The notes under the pieces: generated by a model
What the model was told of the DNA's origin: nothing
Seen by the model: only the letters and a program-made list of their open reading frames with translations
The model's database searches: none
Shown: positions 10,595 through 23,180 of the stretch, piece by piece
Numbering within the stretch: the stretch's first letter is position 1
How the letters are laid out: every line of letters begins with the position of its first letter
Assembly (NCBI GenBank): GCA_015680685.1
Contig: MNCI01015542.1
Location: 627,792-691,791, forward strand
DNA: 64,000 nt
From: Gnetum montanum
Taxonomy: Eukaryota > Streptophyta > Gnetopsida > Gnetales > Gnetaceae
Direction of reading: 5' to 3'
Made by a program: the position numbers and the translations under genes

Positions 10595-10690
10595 TATATA
10601 TAGGATTTTTGCACTATGTTATGAGGCCTTGTCAATGGGGCCTCATCAATGTGGTTGGCTATGTCAACGAGACCTCATCGACGTAGCTGT
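10595..10690 (-). promoter_or_regulatory. Internal U3-like promoter module upstream of aORF, copy 1
   Basis: On the minus strand, 10690 to 10610 shows repeats around GTCGATGAGG, GTTGACATAGCC, GATGAGGCCCC and GACAAGGCCTC, then CATAGTGCAAAAATC and a TATA box CTATATATA (10595-10604). The same succession occurs in U3 of the element's own LTRs and at the matching place in copies 2 and 3. I infer a second promoter serving the aORF. No transcript evidence is available. Confidence 0.55.
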
Positions 10691-12230
10691 TGACCACTAT
10701 AAATGACCATTAACTTTGGTGAAACTTGCAAAATACAAGAAGTTTTTGAATGGAATTAGGGTCAAATCAAAGCTCAAAAGGCTAAGAACAATATGAAAAC
10801 ATGAGAAGAGGGTGTTGGAGCTCATAAATTTGGAAAAATGGGGAACAATGATTTGGGGGATGAATGATATAAAAGGTTAAGGAGTAGTAAGCAAAATATA
10901 GAATGGAATATGCAAAAGATAGAATTGTAGCAATGTCTAGGGTAAAGAACCTTAACTAATCAAGCCAAGAGTTATGCAAGTGGATCCTCCCCATAGCAGG
11001 CTCATGTCCTTATTGCCCTTGCATAACCTTAACTAAGGAGTCCATGGGCCCCACAGTTGATTAATGGTCATGAAAAGTTAAGGACCAACCAAAAAGAATC
11101 TACCTAGGAATTTAAACACATTAGACTAAGACATAGAGCATAACATAGAACCCAACAGTGAGGTGAGTTATGGCAACATGGATGGATGATAGAGAAAGTG
11201 GAATGGAATTCTGAATTAAGGTCATAAGAAGTCCCTTGTGGAATTTTTTTTCAAAATGATCTAAGAAGATCTATCCTCAGTCTAGACCAAAACTAGCCAC
11301 TTTCAGTGACATTGCATCACCACTCTAAGATTGGTCCACTTGCATGAGACACAAGAGTGCTTCCACAAAATAACCACCATTCCATAAAGAGAAGGAGAGA
11401 GAGAAGTAGGAAGTGAGAGAGGGCCTTAGTTAGAGGGGACCTTTAGGCATGGGTGCATGTCTTTCTAGTCCCATAACTAGTTCTTGTAGCCCATTTATTT
11501 GGCTAAGGGATGTGCTTTGAATTCCGATCATTTTTTTTGGATGGGAACCACACCATGCAAAGAATTTATTTGACTTATTAGTGGTTGGAATGGAATGATA
11601 AGAACTCTATGAAAAACACTCAAGCACTCAAGCAAGTAGAAGAGTACAAAGAGTATTGATTCCCCTTTAAGTCATACCCTTTACAAACCTTTGAATCCTT
11701 CCTAATTCTAGAACTACCAAGGTCACCAATTGATTAAAAGTTTCTTTAATGGAAGAGACCTCAAATTCCTAGAACAAGGAAAATCATAGAGTTGATTGGA
11801 TGGGTGGATGACGTGGACTCACTACTTATTCCATGAAAAAAACCATGTCATAGTTATCAAACAGTAGAATTCAAAAATAGAAACTAGACATCGATAATCA
11901 CAACATTAAGCACAAACCATCATTAGTAAACAACAACAGTAGCACTGTGTCCTATGGCAATAAAGCAATTTTATTAGCAAAAATAAGGAAATATCAGACT
12001 TGAATAAAACAAAGCAAAGTAAAATATATAAGAAAGTGTAAAATAATCAAGAAAGGCTCAAAGGTATTAACGATGGTGAAAAATTAGAAAATAAAAAATA
12101 AAAAATTTGTAAAATAAATAACTTGTATGATCAAAAAGGTGGAACAAAAAGTAGAAAAACTGAGAAGACCTATGAATTGTTAGCATGGATGGCCATCTTC
12201 CCCATGACTGAGTTGGAAGGAGGAGATCCA
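10691..12230 (-). other. Noncoding linker between integrase and internal promoter, copy 1
   Basis: Alignable to 44871-46430 and 56546-58130, for example the shared ATGCAAGGGCAAYAAGG near 11020. Reading frames are not conserved between copies, so it appears noncoding. It includes a GA-rich stretch at 11390-11425. Its role is unknown; processing or polyadenylation of the gag-pol RNA is possible but not shown. Confidence 0.6.
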
Positions 12231-15200
12231 AAAAATGGAACGTGGCTGTCCATCCATCGAGGTGGTAGTTACATTGGCTCATCTTGGTTCAAGGAAAGGT
12301 TTTACTTGTTGGATGTTGATGAATTGCTTTTTATATAGGCTTTTAGGTTTGTAAATTAACATGGCCCTATAGGAAAAGGTTTGATCAATTATATAAGGTC
12401 TCTCCCACAATGTTTGAAATTTTTCCTTCTGGGGTACATATGTGGAGTTCTAGTAGAGGACTTTATCTCCTAGTTGAAGTTTTACCTTTTGTGTTCTAAG
12501 GTTATGATGTTGCTTGTTGAATGCCTTGTGCACCTCATTCAAATATATGACCACTAATTAGTTTTCATCAAGCACATTCAGGTTGATTAATATTTCTTTC
12601 TATGTTAAACATAGGTCAAGATTTAGATCATAGGTTGTTGAGAGTGTATGAAGCTTGAACTAGATCGGGAGCATTGAAAGTTTCCTGTACCAACTCATAG
12701 GGAGAGTAGCCAATAGGAAGTTTCCATGTTGAATAGTAAGCCCAGAGGGCATCATTAAGTTTTGTACTCCAGTCTTTCCTGTATTTGCTAATAATTCATA
12801 TTAGTATTTTTGTGATCTCTTGGTTGGTTGCCTTTGCTTGACCATTGGCTTGGGGGTGGTAGGGTGTTGTTAATTTATGTTCAACCCCCAAGCATTGCAT
12901 CAACTTTCTAAAAGTGGCACCTGTGAAATGAGTTCCATTGTCAAGAATTAGTAAAAATGGCACCTCAAACCTATTTATAATATTTTGTTATATAAATATA
13001 GCAATAGCGGATGATGCACAATTAGTAATGGTTGTTGCCTTTGCCCATTTTGTGTAGTAGTTGACTGCTACAATAATATATGCCTTTCTATTGAACATGG
13101 GTGTGATGGGACCCATGAATTCAATGCCCCATATGTTAAAAGGTTTCAGTCGTTAAATCCACTATTGAGAACCTTCCATGTGAGTGGTCATCCCCCCATC
13201 TCATTGACAACATTCACAAGATTGAACAAACTAGTGGGCATCCCTAAAGATTGTAGGCCAATAATAGCTTTCCATTAGGATTTTTATGACTATGTGTCTC
13301 CTTGCATAGTGGCCTTCACAAGGCCCTTCATGAGCATCCTATAGAATGTGCAGTTGATCTTTGTCAGAGACACAAAAACAAATCAAGCCATTGATGCATA
13401 CCTTGTAGTGGCCTTCAAAAGTTGATCTTTGTTCGTTCATTTCCATAAAGTATTTGGCTCAATGAAGAAACTGTTGCTTCTTTTTTAAGTCAACATCTTG
13501 TGGCATCTCCTGAGTGAGAAGATAAGTGAGGATGCTATTATACCATGTTGTTTCTATAGGCATTTATTCATTTATTGCTTCTATAAAGAGGAGTTTGGTT
13601 GGAAACCAATTAGAGAGCAAGCTCTCCTCCTCTTTATTATCCCATCTTAAGTGAGAGAGATGGTTAGTGATTGCATTCTCGATCCATTTTTGATCTATCA
13701 TGATGAGATCAAATTCTTGCAAGATCACAAGCCATTGTATGACACGAAGGCTCACCATTATCTTGTTCATGAGGAAGCGAATTGCACTATGGTCCATGTG
13801 CACAAATACTTTGTATTCAAGCATGTAGTGCCTAAACTTTTCCAAAGCATACACCACAACCATTAGTTCTTTTTTTGTGGTGGTGTAATTTAATTGTGCT
13901 CCCACAATGCTTTGGCTTGCACAGTGGATGTAGTATGGGTGTTTCTTATTATCCATTTGCATGAGCATTACTTCCAAGGCATATTTGAATGCATCCGTCA
14001 TGATGTGGAAGGGTCTGGACTAGTTTGGTGCTTGTAGGATTAGTGTTTCTATGAGTTTCTCCTTTAACTATTGGAATGCATGTTCACATTTCTTGGTCTA
14101 AATGAATGGTGCATCTTTCTTTGTAAGTTCTACCAATGGTTTTTTGATCTTAGAGAAATTCTCTATGAATCACCGGTAGTAGCCAGTGTGTCCAAGGAAT
14201 GACCAAACATCTTTAATTGTCTTTGTTTGGTATGTTATTCCTTGGATGACCTTTATCTTTTTTGGGTCTATCTCAATCCCTACTTGAGTGATTCTATGCC
14301 CTAATACAATGCCTTCTTAGACCATGAGATGGCTCTTTTGCCAGTTGAGCCATAGATTTGTTTCAGCACATCTCTTCAGTACTTACTCAAGGCAGTCCAA
14401 GGCTTACTCAAATGTAACTCCATAGGTGGAAAAATCATCCATGAATGCTTCAACACCATTACCAATCTACTATTGGAAAATACTAAGGACAAAGTGCTGA
14501 AATATTTTGGGGGCATTGCACATACTGAATGGCATTTCACAATATGCAAAAGTCTCCCAGGGACTCATGAATGTTCTCTTGGCTTGATCTTCTAGCATAA
14601 TTTGGATTTGGTTATAGCCATTATAACCATCCAAGAAGCTATAATAACAATGCCTGAATATGGTGTCCAATACTTGATCCACAAATGGCAATGGAAAATC
14701 ATCTTTAAATGTTGCCGTATTCAACAACCTGAAGTCGATGCAGACCTGTCATTTGCCACCTTTCTTTAGCATGATTACTAGTGAGCTATCTCACTCACTA
14801 TTTGCAATGGGATAGATGAACCCTACCTTGAGGAGTTATTTAATTTCCTCCTTGATGATCTACTTCAATTTGGGGTTCAGTTGCCTCTGCGGTTGCCTTC
14901 TAGGCTTCCTGGTCGGGTTAGTGTAAATGCGATATTAGCATATCCTTAGATTGATTCCTATTAGCTTAGGATATGACTAAGCAAAGGTTGTTGGCCATTT
15001 ATTAATCACTTTTAATAGCTTTTATTTTTATTCAAGATCAAGTTTGGCATTAATTGTGACCAATTTACCATTGTTTAAAAATGCATATTCCACGCCAACT
15101 AGTAAAGTTTTTAGCTTTAGGGGCTCTTACTTGAAGTTATCAGGGATTTCCAACTCTCTCCAACAAGTGTCATCATATTCATTAGAGAGTTGGGGATGAA

Positions 15201-15860
15201 CTTCCTTAAGTTTATCTATGCCTTTAACATAAGCACATGTTAGGCTCTCAGTTGGCTCCATGCATAATGTGCTACTATCTAAGTTAGCTATTAGCCACTG
15301 GGTGCCATCCTATTTTGTGAATGTTGCATACAGACATCTTTGAATATTGATTTCTTGTGCACACTAATTACATGATTTAATCCATGTACTATTGATGAAC
15401 CAAATCTTTCACACACAATTGCACCTATTATCATTGTTTGCGATGCATGGAATACACTTCTCCTTTGTCTTGCCAAATTCATTTTCTTTGGAGATTTCCA
15501 GAGAGAGGTCCCTTATGCTCATACATGCATCGATCATGCTTAATTAAGCTCTTCCCATAATGATGGATAAGTCACTTTTGCAATTTTTAATCTTGATAAC
15601 CAAAAAATTAGCAAGATAGGACCATCCAAAAACTATGATCATAATGTCCTCTACTAATACCAAAGGAATAGTAATTGACTGATCTGCCAATTCTAGATGG
15701 ATGTTGCTCTTTTTGAGAGGTGGTAGGTTCCAGGCCTTGTACATGTCATGGGAGATGAGATTAACTTTGGAACTAGAATTAAGAATAGCCTTGCATGGCT
15801 CATGTCTAGTAATCTATAGATAAATGATTAGACTTCCTGGGTTAGATCTTTTTATGGGAA
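12231..15860 (-). pseudogene. pol of copy 1 (protease, RT, RNase H, integrase), broken
   Basis: In element order: protease at about 15790-15540 with NLISHDMYKAWNLPPL and IIMGRA, where the catalytic DSG position reads NSS (Asp lost). RT at about 14960-14150 has DFPLPFVDQVLDTIF, FLDGYNGYNQI, PFSMCNAPKIFQ and FMDDFSTYG. RNase H at about 14030-13560 has NYTTTKKELMVVVYALEKF, HMDHSAIRFLM and NHLSHL. Integrase at about 13330-12350 has the HHCC zinc region, GPITPMFNRKAYIIV, FTGATFRKLM and TPYHPQANGQAK. The third residue of the integrase DDE triad, Glu, is Lys here (AAG at 12832-12834). Motifs are closest to the Athila lineage. Frameshifts and many TAG/TAA replace Gln codons. It is inactive. Confidence 0.88.
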
Positions 15861-18360
15861 TATTACCAACCTTGATCTACTTAGAAACAACATGAGTTAG
15901 CACTGAAGTGCAAATTTGAGGTGGCACTTGGTTTGATGGGCACTCAAACATATTTGATGCAAAGGATGAGGGTATTGGAGATGTAGGACAATCAACTATA
16001 CTAGGTTGTGAGGTTTGGAGAGGACTGTTGGGTTGAAAAAAGGGTCTTTTTCTAGATCGATTGTCCAAACCACTCGGCTAGAAAGCTAGTTGTGATTGTA
16101 CAACCCTTGTAGCATTTTGTTGTTGCGACTATGGAGGAATCTCACCCTGCATAGATGGAGTAGGAGGTAACTAGGTTGAAGGTAGAGGTGTGTGTGTAGA
16201 TGAATGTAGAGGGTGGTATGGCTATGGGTTTTTTCCTCGAGTAGATGACAAATGTGTTTGGTGGTACTCTACAGGGTAATAGTGATGCTGAAATGAGGTA
16301 TGACTTATAGAACTTCTTGGAGAGATAGGTTGCTAAACATAGTATCCATATGGATTTGGTTGTTTATAAGGGTACTACTACCTTGGCGGTGGCATTCTCC
16401 ATGATTGTGGTTGGTACCACTATTGGTATTATTCATAAGATTGAAAAGGAGCTCCACTTGGGTAGTAAGCTTGTTGTTGTTGGTGGAACTGCCGTGGATT
16501 GCCTTGAGGATAAGGCAATCATCTAGATGCTTGCCTAAATGCTAGTTGAGGATTCAATGCATACACCCCAGATTCTTGTAAGTGTGACACCATAGGGCAA
16601 CAACCTTTTGGATGTTTGTATTAACAAATGTCACAATCAATTTGATCATTAGAGTTGGTTTTCACAACTTCCTCTATAGCTGCAGCTTTTCCCTTATCTC
16701 TTTGGTAGGCACGTTCAACTTCTTTTTGCCTCCTATGGTTATGATCACTATTTTGCTCTTTGGATTCTTCAATGATCTTCATAGTAGTCTAAAATTTTTC
16801 ATCCAAAAAGTTCCATAATTTATCAACCTTTGCTAAAATATTAGAAACAAATTTTTGCATGGGCAAGGTTTTCTTATTCACCACTTCATCAAGTGGTGAC
16901 TCCTCTTCATAACAAAATCAAACTTCTTGTTTTTTGCTAGAAGGATCCCTGTTATACTCTTTTGCACTTTCCCTTTCTCATAGCTCACCTTCTTTTTTTG
17001 CTACCTACTTTATCAGCCTTAGGATTTGTTGAGCTCTTAGGTCAGAAAATCTTCTTTGGGCATACACTGCAAGAGTTTTTTTAGATTATGCTTTGAGCCC
17101 ATCTATGATGTGGCGAAGTTGTTCCCTCTAAGAATAATCATGGCTAGGGCATCGATGTAAGAGTGAATAGTATCTACCCATGGTGGCATCCAAGGGTTCA
17201 TGTGTTCCCTATTTCTAGCCTTGGATTTTCCTTCTCAAATTAGACACTCTAGAGTACATCTAGTATTTATCATTAAATAACTCTAACATGGTACTCCATT
17301 GGTGAATGGATTCTGGTTCCAAGGACTGGTACTAGCTTTTAGCTTCCTTGATGACTATCCTAGGGAGTAGCTTGAGTTTTTGCCATTCATTTTCTATGTT
17401 CTGTAAGGCACAAGCATCATGGAAAACTTGTAGATATGTCTCTGGATCAAAGTTGTATCCCCCTTAAATCTTAGAATACTATTCATGTCTAAGTGCTTAA
17501 TCCTACTATCTTTCATATGTTTGGTTGGAATTCTAACTGCCTCTACAATGCTGAGCATGCTTTGAGTCACCAACAGAGGTTCATCATCATCATTGTGTCG
17601 ATGACACTAATGATGGTTTCGACCACTCCTTTAGTTGTAGTGGCGTGCACTATCATTGTTGTCTCGTTGATCATCTTTATCATGATTATTTTGATGGTGG
17701 CTTCTATGAGAATTGGTAGATGAAGAGGAATGTTTGAAATTAGATGAAGAGGATGGAGAGGAAGGTGGGCTACCACTTCCATCATGGTGTCTGCCACCAC
17801 TTTTCGCTCATTACAACCACCATCCTTAGATCCCTTGCTATTGTGATGTTTGCCTGACTATCACTTTTTCCCAAACCTGTTTTATGAATAGTGAAGTGTA
17901 AGTTCAAGGTTGCAACCTCGTCACCAATAACAAGGGGTGGAGAATCTTCATGTTGAGAAGCTTTAAAGGAAGGATCCTCATGGTCATCTTGATCTAGTAG
18001 GAACAAGGGATTAGTGTAATATTTCCCCTTTGTAGCCTCATGGAGCTTCTCTTGATGTCAATCTCACTTACATTGTGTTTTAGTGGGATAGTTGTCCCAA
18101 GTGACACAACCATTCACAACGTATTCCTCATGAAGATTTAAGATGCCCAACTTCTTAAGGGTTTCAAATAGCATCCTAGGTACAAATCGATTAGGAGGCA
18201 AGACAATGTTTCCCTTCATATCACGCCATCGTAGCTATTCATCCTAATGTAGGATGAAGGTGAAGTCTGGTATATACTCATCTAGATGAGTATATATCAC
18301 TTTGCACTCTTCTAAGACCAACGGTTTAACATCTTCATGTTTGTGGAAAGAAGAAGACAT
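15861..18360 (-). pseudogene. gag of copy 1, broken
   Basis: ATG at 18358-18360, 133 bases inside the PBS, begins MSSSFHKHEDVKPLV. Copy 2 starts at the matching place (38763). The N-terminal region includes YTHLDEYIPDFTF and GILNLHEEYVVNG. A Ser/Asp/His/Arg-rich stretch follows (about 17560-17800), then the retrotransposon gag (capsid) core (about 17500-17020) with an HRCPSHDYS motif. A single zinc knuckle of unusual spacing follows near 16605-16640 (CDIC, stop, YKHPKGCC), and then a Pro/Gln/Tyr-rich tail toward protease. Gag builds the particle and its knuckle binds the RNA. Stops are scattered throughout. Confidence 0.82.
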
Positions 18361-18493
18361 TTTGCAAAACAAATAAAATTATGAGTGTGCTTAGTAGTTT
18401 ATATGTTGTTGAGAGTGATGTTGACCTTGAGTTCGTCCAATGATATAAATAATATTTACTAATCCTAGATAGCACACATTTCAACAAACAAAG

Positions 18494-18511
18494 TCCCCAA
18501 CAATGGTACCA
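18494..18511 (-). promoter_or_regulatory. Primer-binding site, copy 1 (tRNA-Asp-like)
   Basis: On the minus strand TGGTACCATTGTTGGGGA starts one base inside the 5' LTR. It differs from the plant tRNA-Asp complement TGGCGCCGTTGCCGGGGA only by transitions. Athila elements are known to use tRNA-Asp. The differences fit C-to-T decay on both strands. Confidence 0.75.
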
Positions 18512-18512
18512 A

Positions 18513-19428
18513 TGATGAGCAGTAAGGTATTCCTATGTCCAACCATACGAATCACAAGTGTTCATGTCTGATCTGGTCAAATTCCATGAACTTTGTAGTT
18601 TTTGGTGCACTAGTCTTCTAGGGAGTGAATGTTTGCCTTAAGGTCAATTATTATCTTTCCAATTACACTTGTGATGTACACTGGTATGGTTAAGTGTAAT
18701 TGAGGCATCTGATTTTTATCATTTTGTATTTTATGGTTTGGTGTTCAAAGAAAGATAAAAGTAATTAGATTTAACTAATTTAAATTAACTAACTTACTAG
18801 TATCTAACTAGTCATGACATAAGCATCCAATCCCACTTTCCGTACACATCTTGAACCCACATATCCACTGCTAGGTTACCAAGTGCTATGCTACTGGGTG
18901 TACCAAGCAATAATGCTACTGGAATTACCAAGCGAATATGTGTTACACTCAAAGTGGTTATACATATGTGTTTAATCTATTTGGCTTATCATGCTTAATT
19001 CCTTCATTGGCTTAATTACTAGAAACATTTAATAAATAAATAATTGAAAATATTAAATGCATAAATGGAGCATTTAATCTATCCAAAGTGGTGCAAGGTT
19101 TATCAAAAAGCTCGTCTTTATTACCGCACATACTATCGTGCTTAGGTACAATAATGCTTGAATAAAGATTCATAGACTCAATGACTCTTGCTACAGGCAC
19201 TTGGGAGAAAAATTCTAACTCTTAAATGAATAAACTGCAAGAGCTTCACTACTACTAAAATCTTGATGCCATAAATGTAGCTGGTGGACATGTATTAATA
19301 GCCAAAAGGTAGACATTGCATCAACGAGGCCTCATTGATGCATGATACGATGCATCAATGAGGCCCAGTCGACGAGGCTACATCGACAAGGCCTCATTGA
19401 TGAAGCCAACAAAAACTACAACTCATCA
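18513..19428 (-). repeat. 5' LTR of copy 1
   Basis: Pairs with 4507-5421. The U3 repeats lie at 19315-19425 and the decayed TATA at about 19295. It ends against the target duplication ATATG at 19429. Confidence 0.92.
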
Positions 19429-19433
19429 ATATG
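19429..19433. repeat. Target-site duplication ATATG, right copy (element copy 1)
   Basis: Matches 4502-4506 exactly. Together they prove the outer borders of the element. Confidence 0.9.
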
Positions 19434-21500
19434 GTTAGACATATGGTGTGCTTGTTGCTTATCATTCGCACCATTGTCAAGGATGGTGCTAGTGTTTTAG
19501 TTTAGTTCTTAGGGTTTAGTTGATCTTGAGGGTTTTTGGTGAAGTTTTTGTAGTAGAAATTTTTTTGATGGGGAATGATTTAAAGATAAAAAATACTAAT
19601 GTCTCTCAGACTGTAGAGACTATGAAGAATTTTGAAACTTTCAATTTTGTTTTACTTGATGATTTATATGAATGTTTGTCAAAAGATATCACTTCATAAT
19701 ACATATTTCTATAGATTATTGAATTTTTTTGTCAAAATAAGGATTTTACACAAGTGATTTAGGCAATTCTTGAACACTATAGTCGTAATGTTTTACATGC
19801 CTGCTATTTTTCTAAAAATGGCTTTTGCTTATCAAATTGGCCAATTTTTAAATGGTTGAGAAATCATTAGATATTAAAGTTTTTATGGATCAATTTAATG
19901 CTTTTATTGCTTGGTAATGGAATGTGGATTTTAATCCATATTTTTTAGATTGTTCTAAAATTCCTTGTTGGATTGAATTAGAAAATCTTCCTCTTATTTT
20001 TCAAAGTTTTGAAAGAAAAATTGTTGTCAACATTGGCATAATTTTGAAGAAAAAGTTGAAAACATTACTAGATGTTGTGCAACACACGCTATTTTGTAGA
20101 GATTGATTTATGACAAATGAAGATAGCATTAAAGCTCAAGGCTAGCAATAAGTGTTTTCCTAAAGAATTACATATTATAATTTGGGAGAATGTTTTAGCT
20201 ATTATCTTTGTGAAGGACATGTTATTAGAATCTATCCCATTCTTAATAAAAAACTTGTTCATCAAGAAAAGAGACAACAATTTTTAGGAAAGGCAAATAA
20301 TGGTAGTTTTTAGAAGGCACAAATGAAATCTTCTTTAATGAGTTCTCAACCTTTTACTAATCATTTTAATTCTAAAGATGCTAATAAAATCCTGATCTCT
20401 AAAGAGAATTTATCTTTAGAAAAAAAAGAAATTTTCAGCAGTGATCATTAATGAAAATATTGATGTATATGAATTTCACTCATTGTAATATAAAAAGAAG
20501 AGCTTCACAAATACTACTTTCAATTTAAATATTCCAAAGGCATCTCATTATTTTTCTACTTCAACCACAATTTTAAGTATTTTTTTATTAGATAATGCTT
20601 TTTCACTTATTAGTAACTTGGATCGCGAGACAAATGTTGAGCTTGAAAAATGAAGGTTGAGGGCCTCCTCTCCTACATCTCAATGTTAGTTTTATCATGG
20701 AATGTTTAAGGCCTGTTTGATAGGTCTCAAGCAAGGATTGCTAGGAAGTATTTTTCAAACTAATATTTATCTCTAGATTTTCTTCTTCAAAAAATTTATA
20801 TTTTAGGTCATGATATTAGTTTTATTGGTAAATGCATTTTAAAAACTAGAATTATTTTTTTGCTGCTCACAAAGTTAAAAAAATAAGGTGTTCCTATTCT
20901 TATTAATAAAAATTGGACTAGAAAAGTTTTGAAATCTAGTTTTGACAATCTTGAAATGGTTATTTGGATTATTTCTCCTAATACAAAAATGAATTTAGAC
21001 TTTGTAATGTTTATGTTTCCAATAATTTGAAAGATTGATTAAAGATTTGGAAATATCTTCTATCTTTGCTTAAGGTTCCTTGGATTATTGGAGGTGATTT
21101 CAATATGGTTGAAAGTCATTTAGATGAACTTGGTGGTCTTTCTCCTACTATGTCTTCTCAAGAAAAAGAAGGTTGATGCAAGTTCAAGAAAAAATATATA
21201 TTTTTCTAATGTTATCTTTTTATTCCCATTTGATTTAAGTGAGAAGCATTATACTTGGTGTAATTATCAACAAGTGATAGAATTTATTGTCAACTTGATA
21301 TATTTTACATCTCTAATGTTTTCTTGTGGAAGCCTACAAGGAAAGTAGATGTGCATATAGATGCTACTTTGTCACATTATTTTTATATTAGCATTTTTCT
21401 TTTTTGTATTAATCCTTCATTCTTTCAAAAACCTGAGTTTTTTCATATGAATGTTAATATCTTCATAGGATCCAATGGAAAAAATATTTAATGTCACTAT
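19434..21500 (+). pseudogene. Decayed LINE fragment: ORF1 (DUF4283-like) and endonuclease part
   Basis: A plausible ORF1 start is at 19569 (MGNDLKIKNTN). A DUF4283-like core lies at 19900-20060: WNVDFNPYFLDC, CWIELENLPLIFQSFE. From about 20690 an APE-type endonuclease start is visible, LSWNV, stop, GLFDRS. At 21090-21125 the motif GGDFNMVES spans frames, and near 21255-21310 HYTWCN and CQLDR (normally SRLDR) follow. This is the 5' half of an L1-type LINE. No reverse transcriptase motif follows, so the 3' half is deleted or unrecognisable. Stops and shifts are dense. Copy 1 of the Athila-like element inserted just 5' of it. Confidence 0.6.
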
Positions 21501-22990
21501 TGGGACATTATGCAAGACCGACACTATTTTGACTTTGAATCAACCTCAAATATTATTGATAAGCTTTCCATTCATTTTTCAACCTATAAGACAATACAAT
21601 TCATCATTTTGAACCTTGTTTTTGCCCATAAACTAAGGTCTAATTATCAATTTTCATCTCCAATTTGTGCTACCATATATTGTATCCTAGTTATCTCTTA
21701 GCCCACCATAGGAGAAGAAAATTTACTAATTCATTAAATAAAGTACTCTTTATTTACTGGGAAGGGAAAACCAAAACTCTATCATGCATACGAATCTCTT
21801 ATCTATTATCCATTTTATACTCCTTAGTTATTCAAGGTATATTTATATAGCTTAGATCTTATCCACATCATTCAAATCTCCTTATATTTATCATCAAGTT
21901 TATGATTACTTATTGATTCCTCTATCGATTCTATATCATGGTCAATGGGCTAAGTTTGTATTTGATTGGAGGATTGTATCACTTTATTTCATAATTTTTG
22001 ATCTATTAGGGCATATATCATTCCAAAGATTGCTTATGACCATATACTATCCTTGAAATGTGTGATTTGTGGAGGTGTCCTTGTAGATCTATAAACGAAG
22101 ATTTTTGCAAGAACATCAGTGATTACTAATTTGGAATTAGCAACCAACAACAAAGAAGCACACTTAAGGATTGATGACAGTATTACAAGTTTTTGATGTC
22201 TTACTCTCTGGCTTACAATATTTTTCTCAAGGATGGTCACATCACTCCTAAGTAGGTATTAGAAAAAATGAGAGCCTATTTTAAATATATGCAAAATATT
22301 GATTTAGATTCTTCACAAGTTTTGCTACTATCATGAGACAAAGAGACGTGCATGATACTAATAGTTTTAATTCTCTGAAAGAAGACACTCAAGATTTAAT
22401 GAAAAATGGAGAAATCATCATCAATTTTCTTATACGACTAGAAAATTAAAATATGCAACTTTTTTGGATCCTTTGCACATGAGTAGAAAAAAAGAAACAT
22501 TTTAGTGTTTCAGTTAGAGCAAGAAAACCCCAAATCAAGATAGCCCTTCATAATAAACATTTGTCCTTTTCTAGCTGCTTCCTCTCAATTCTTCCAACTA
22601 TCACAACTCTTACAAAGCTCAAAAATGCTTCGTGATAAATTGACTAGTGAACCAATCTACCTCTATTGTGAATCTTACTTACTAGTAGCAAAAAAATCTA
22701 CTTAGAGATAATTTCTTCTTCTACATGGTAGAAAACATTGAGATATAGTTGATTATAGGTGAGTATGCAACCTTCTTGTGTACATCATCATTAGGATTGG
22801 TGATAATATCTTTTAGCCTCTAGTCCATGTAGATAATGATTTTGGATTGAATATGATCTTGTGGATTATCATTGAGTTACTTAGTCTACAAAAACAAGTT
22901 GTATACTCTACCTTACATTCTTTTTAAATTTCTTTTAATGGAACTAAAGTAGGTGTAATTAAAAAAAGTAAGCTCCTCTTTTCTTAGGCA
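21501..22990. other. AT-rich DNA without recognised features
   Basis: Short frames on both strands only, none with a motif I recognise. It is probably decayed repeat DNA. Confidence 0.5.
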
Positions 22991-23180
22991 ATTTTATCAC
23001 TTATGAGATCATTTTTATGGTACTTAGGAATTGTTTTGGTATTAGTGCTATTCTAGGAAGACCTTAACTATTGTATCATTGTGTTATATATTCTCTTATC
23101 CATCACGAAATCAACTTTTCTTACAAAGATAAGGAAGTTGTAATCCACATCAATTTTTTAGTTTCTTTATTCTCTAGTTT
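22991..23180 (+). pseudogene. Ty3/gypsy protease remnant (Tat-like), weak
   Basis: The + strand gives ITYEIIFMVLRN, then ISAILGRP, then IHHEINFSYKDKEVVIHI. An LGRPW block followed by a short beta-rich stretch on the way to RT is typical of the protease end of Tat-type gypsy elements. The catalytic Asp region is not found. The call rests on this one block. Confidence 0.35.

Larger units (their letters stand above)
4507..19428 (-). mobile_element. Athila-like Ty3/gypsy LTR retrotransposon, copy 1, full length
   Basis: Complete minus-strand element. The 3' LTR is 4507-5421 and the 5' LTR 18513-19428 (915 and 916 bp); both begin TGATGAG and end CATCA in element orientation. The 5-bp target duplication ATATG is present at 4502-4506 and 19429-19433. 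Order in element sense: 5' LTR, PBS, gag, protease, RT, RNase H, integrase, linker, internal promoter, aORF, polypurine tract, 3' LTR. Lineage evidence: a tRNA-Asp-like PBS, the RT motifs FLDGYNGYNQI and FMDDFSTYG, the gag motif RCPSHGY and the integrase motif GIDFMGP. Two solo LTRs are nested in the aORF; without them the element was about 13.3 kb. By eye the two LTRs differ at roughly one site in ten, mostly transitions, so the insertion is old. All ORFs carry stops. Confidence 0.93.

Noticed and set aside
17567-17800. Met/Ile/Thr-rich frames in both directions around 17490-17800 and at 39227-39571, 63460-63771.
   Set aside because: These are out-of-frame readings of the Ser/Asp/His/Arg-rich low-complexity part of gag.
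22034-22240. Copia RNase H end on the minus strand.
   Set aside because: Only a vague resemblance (VITDVLAKIF to the usual LADxLTKxL); no other Copia motif nearby.
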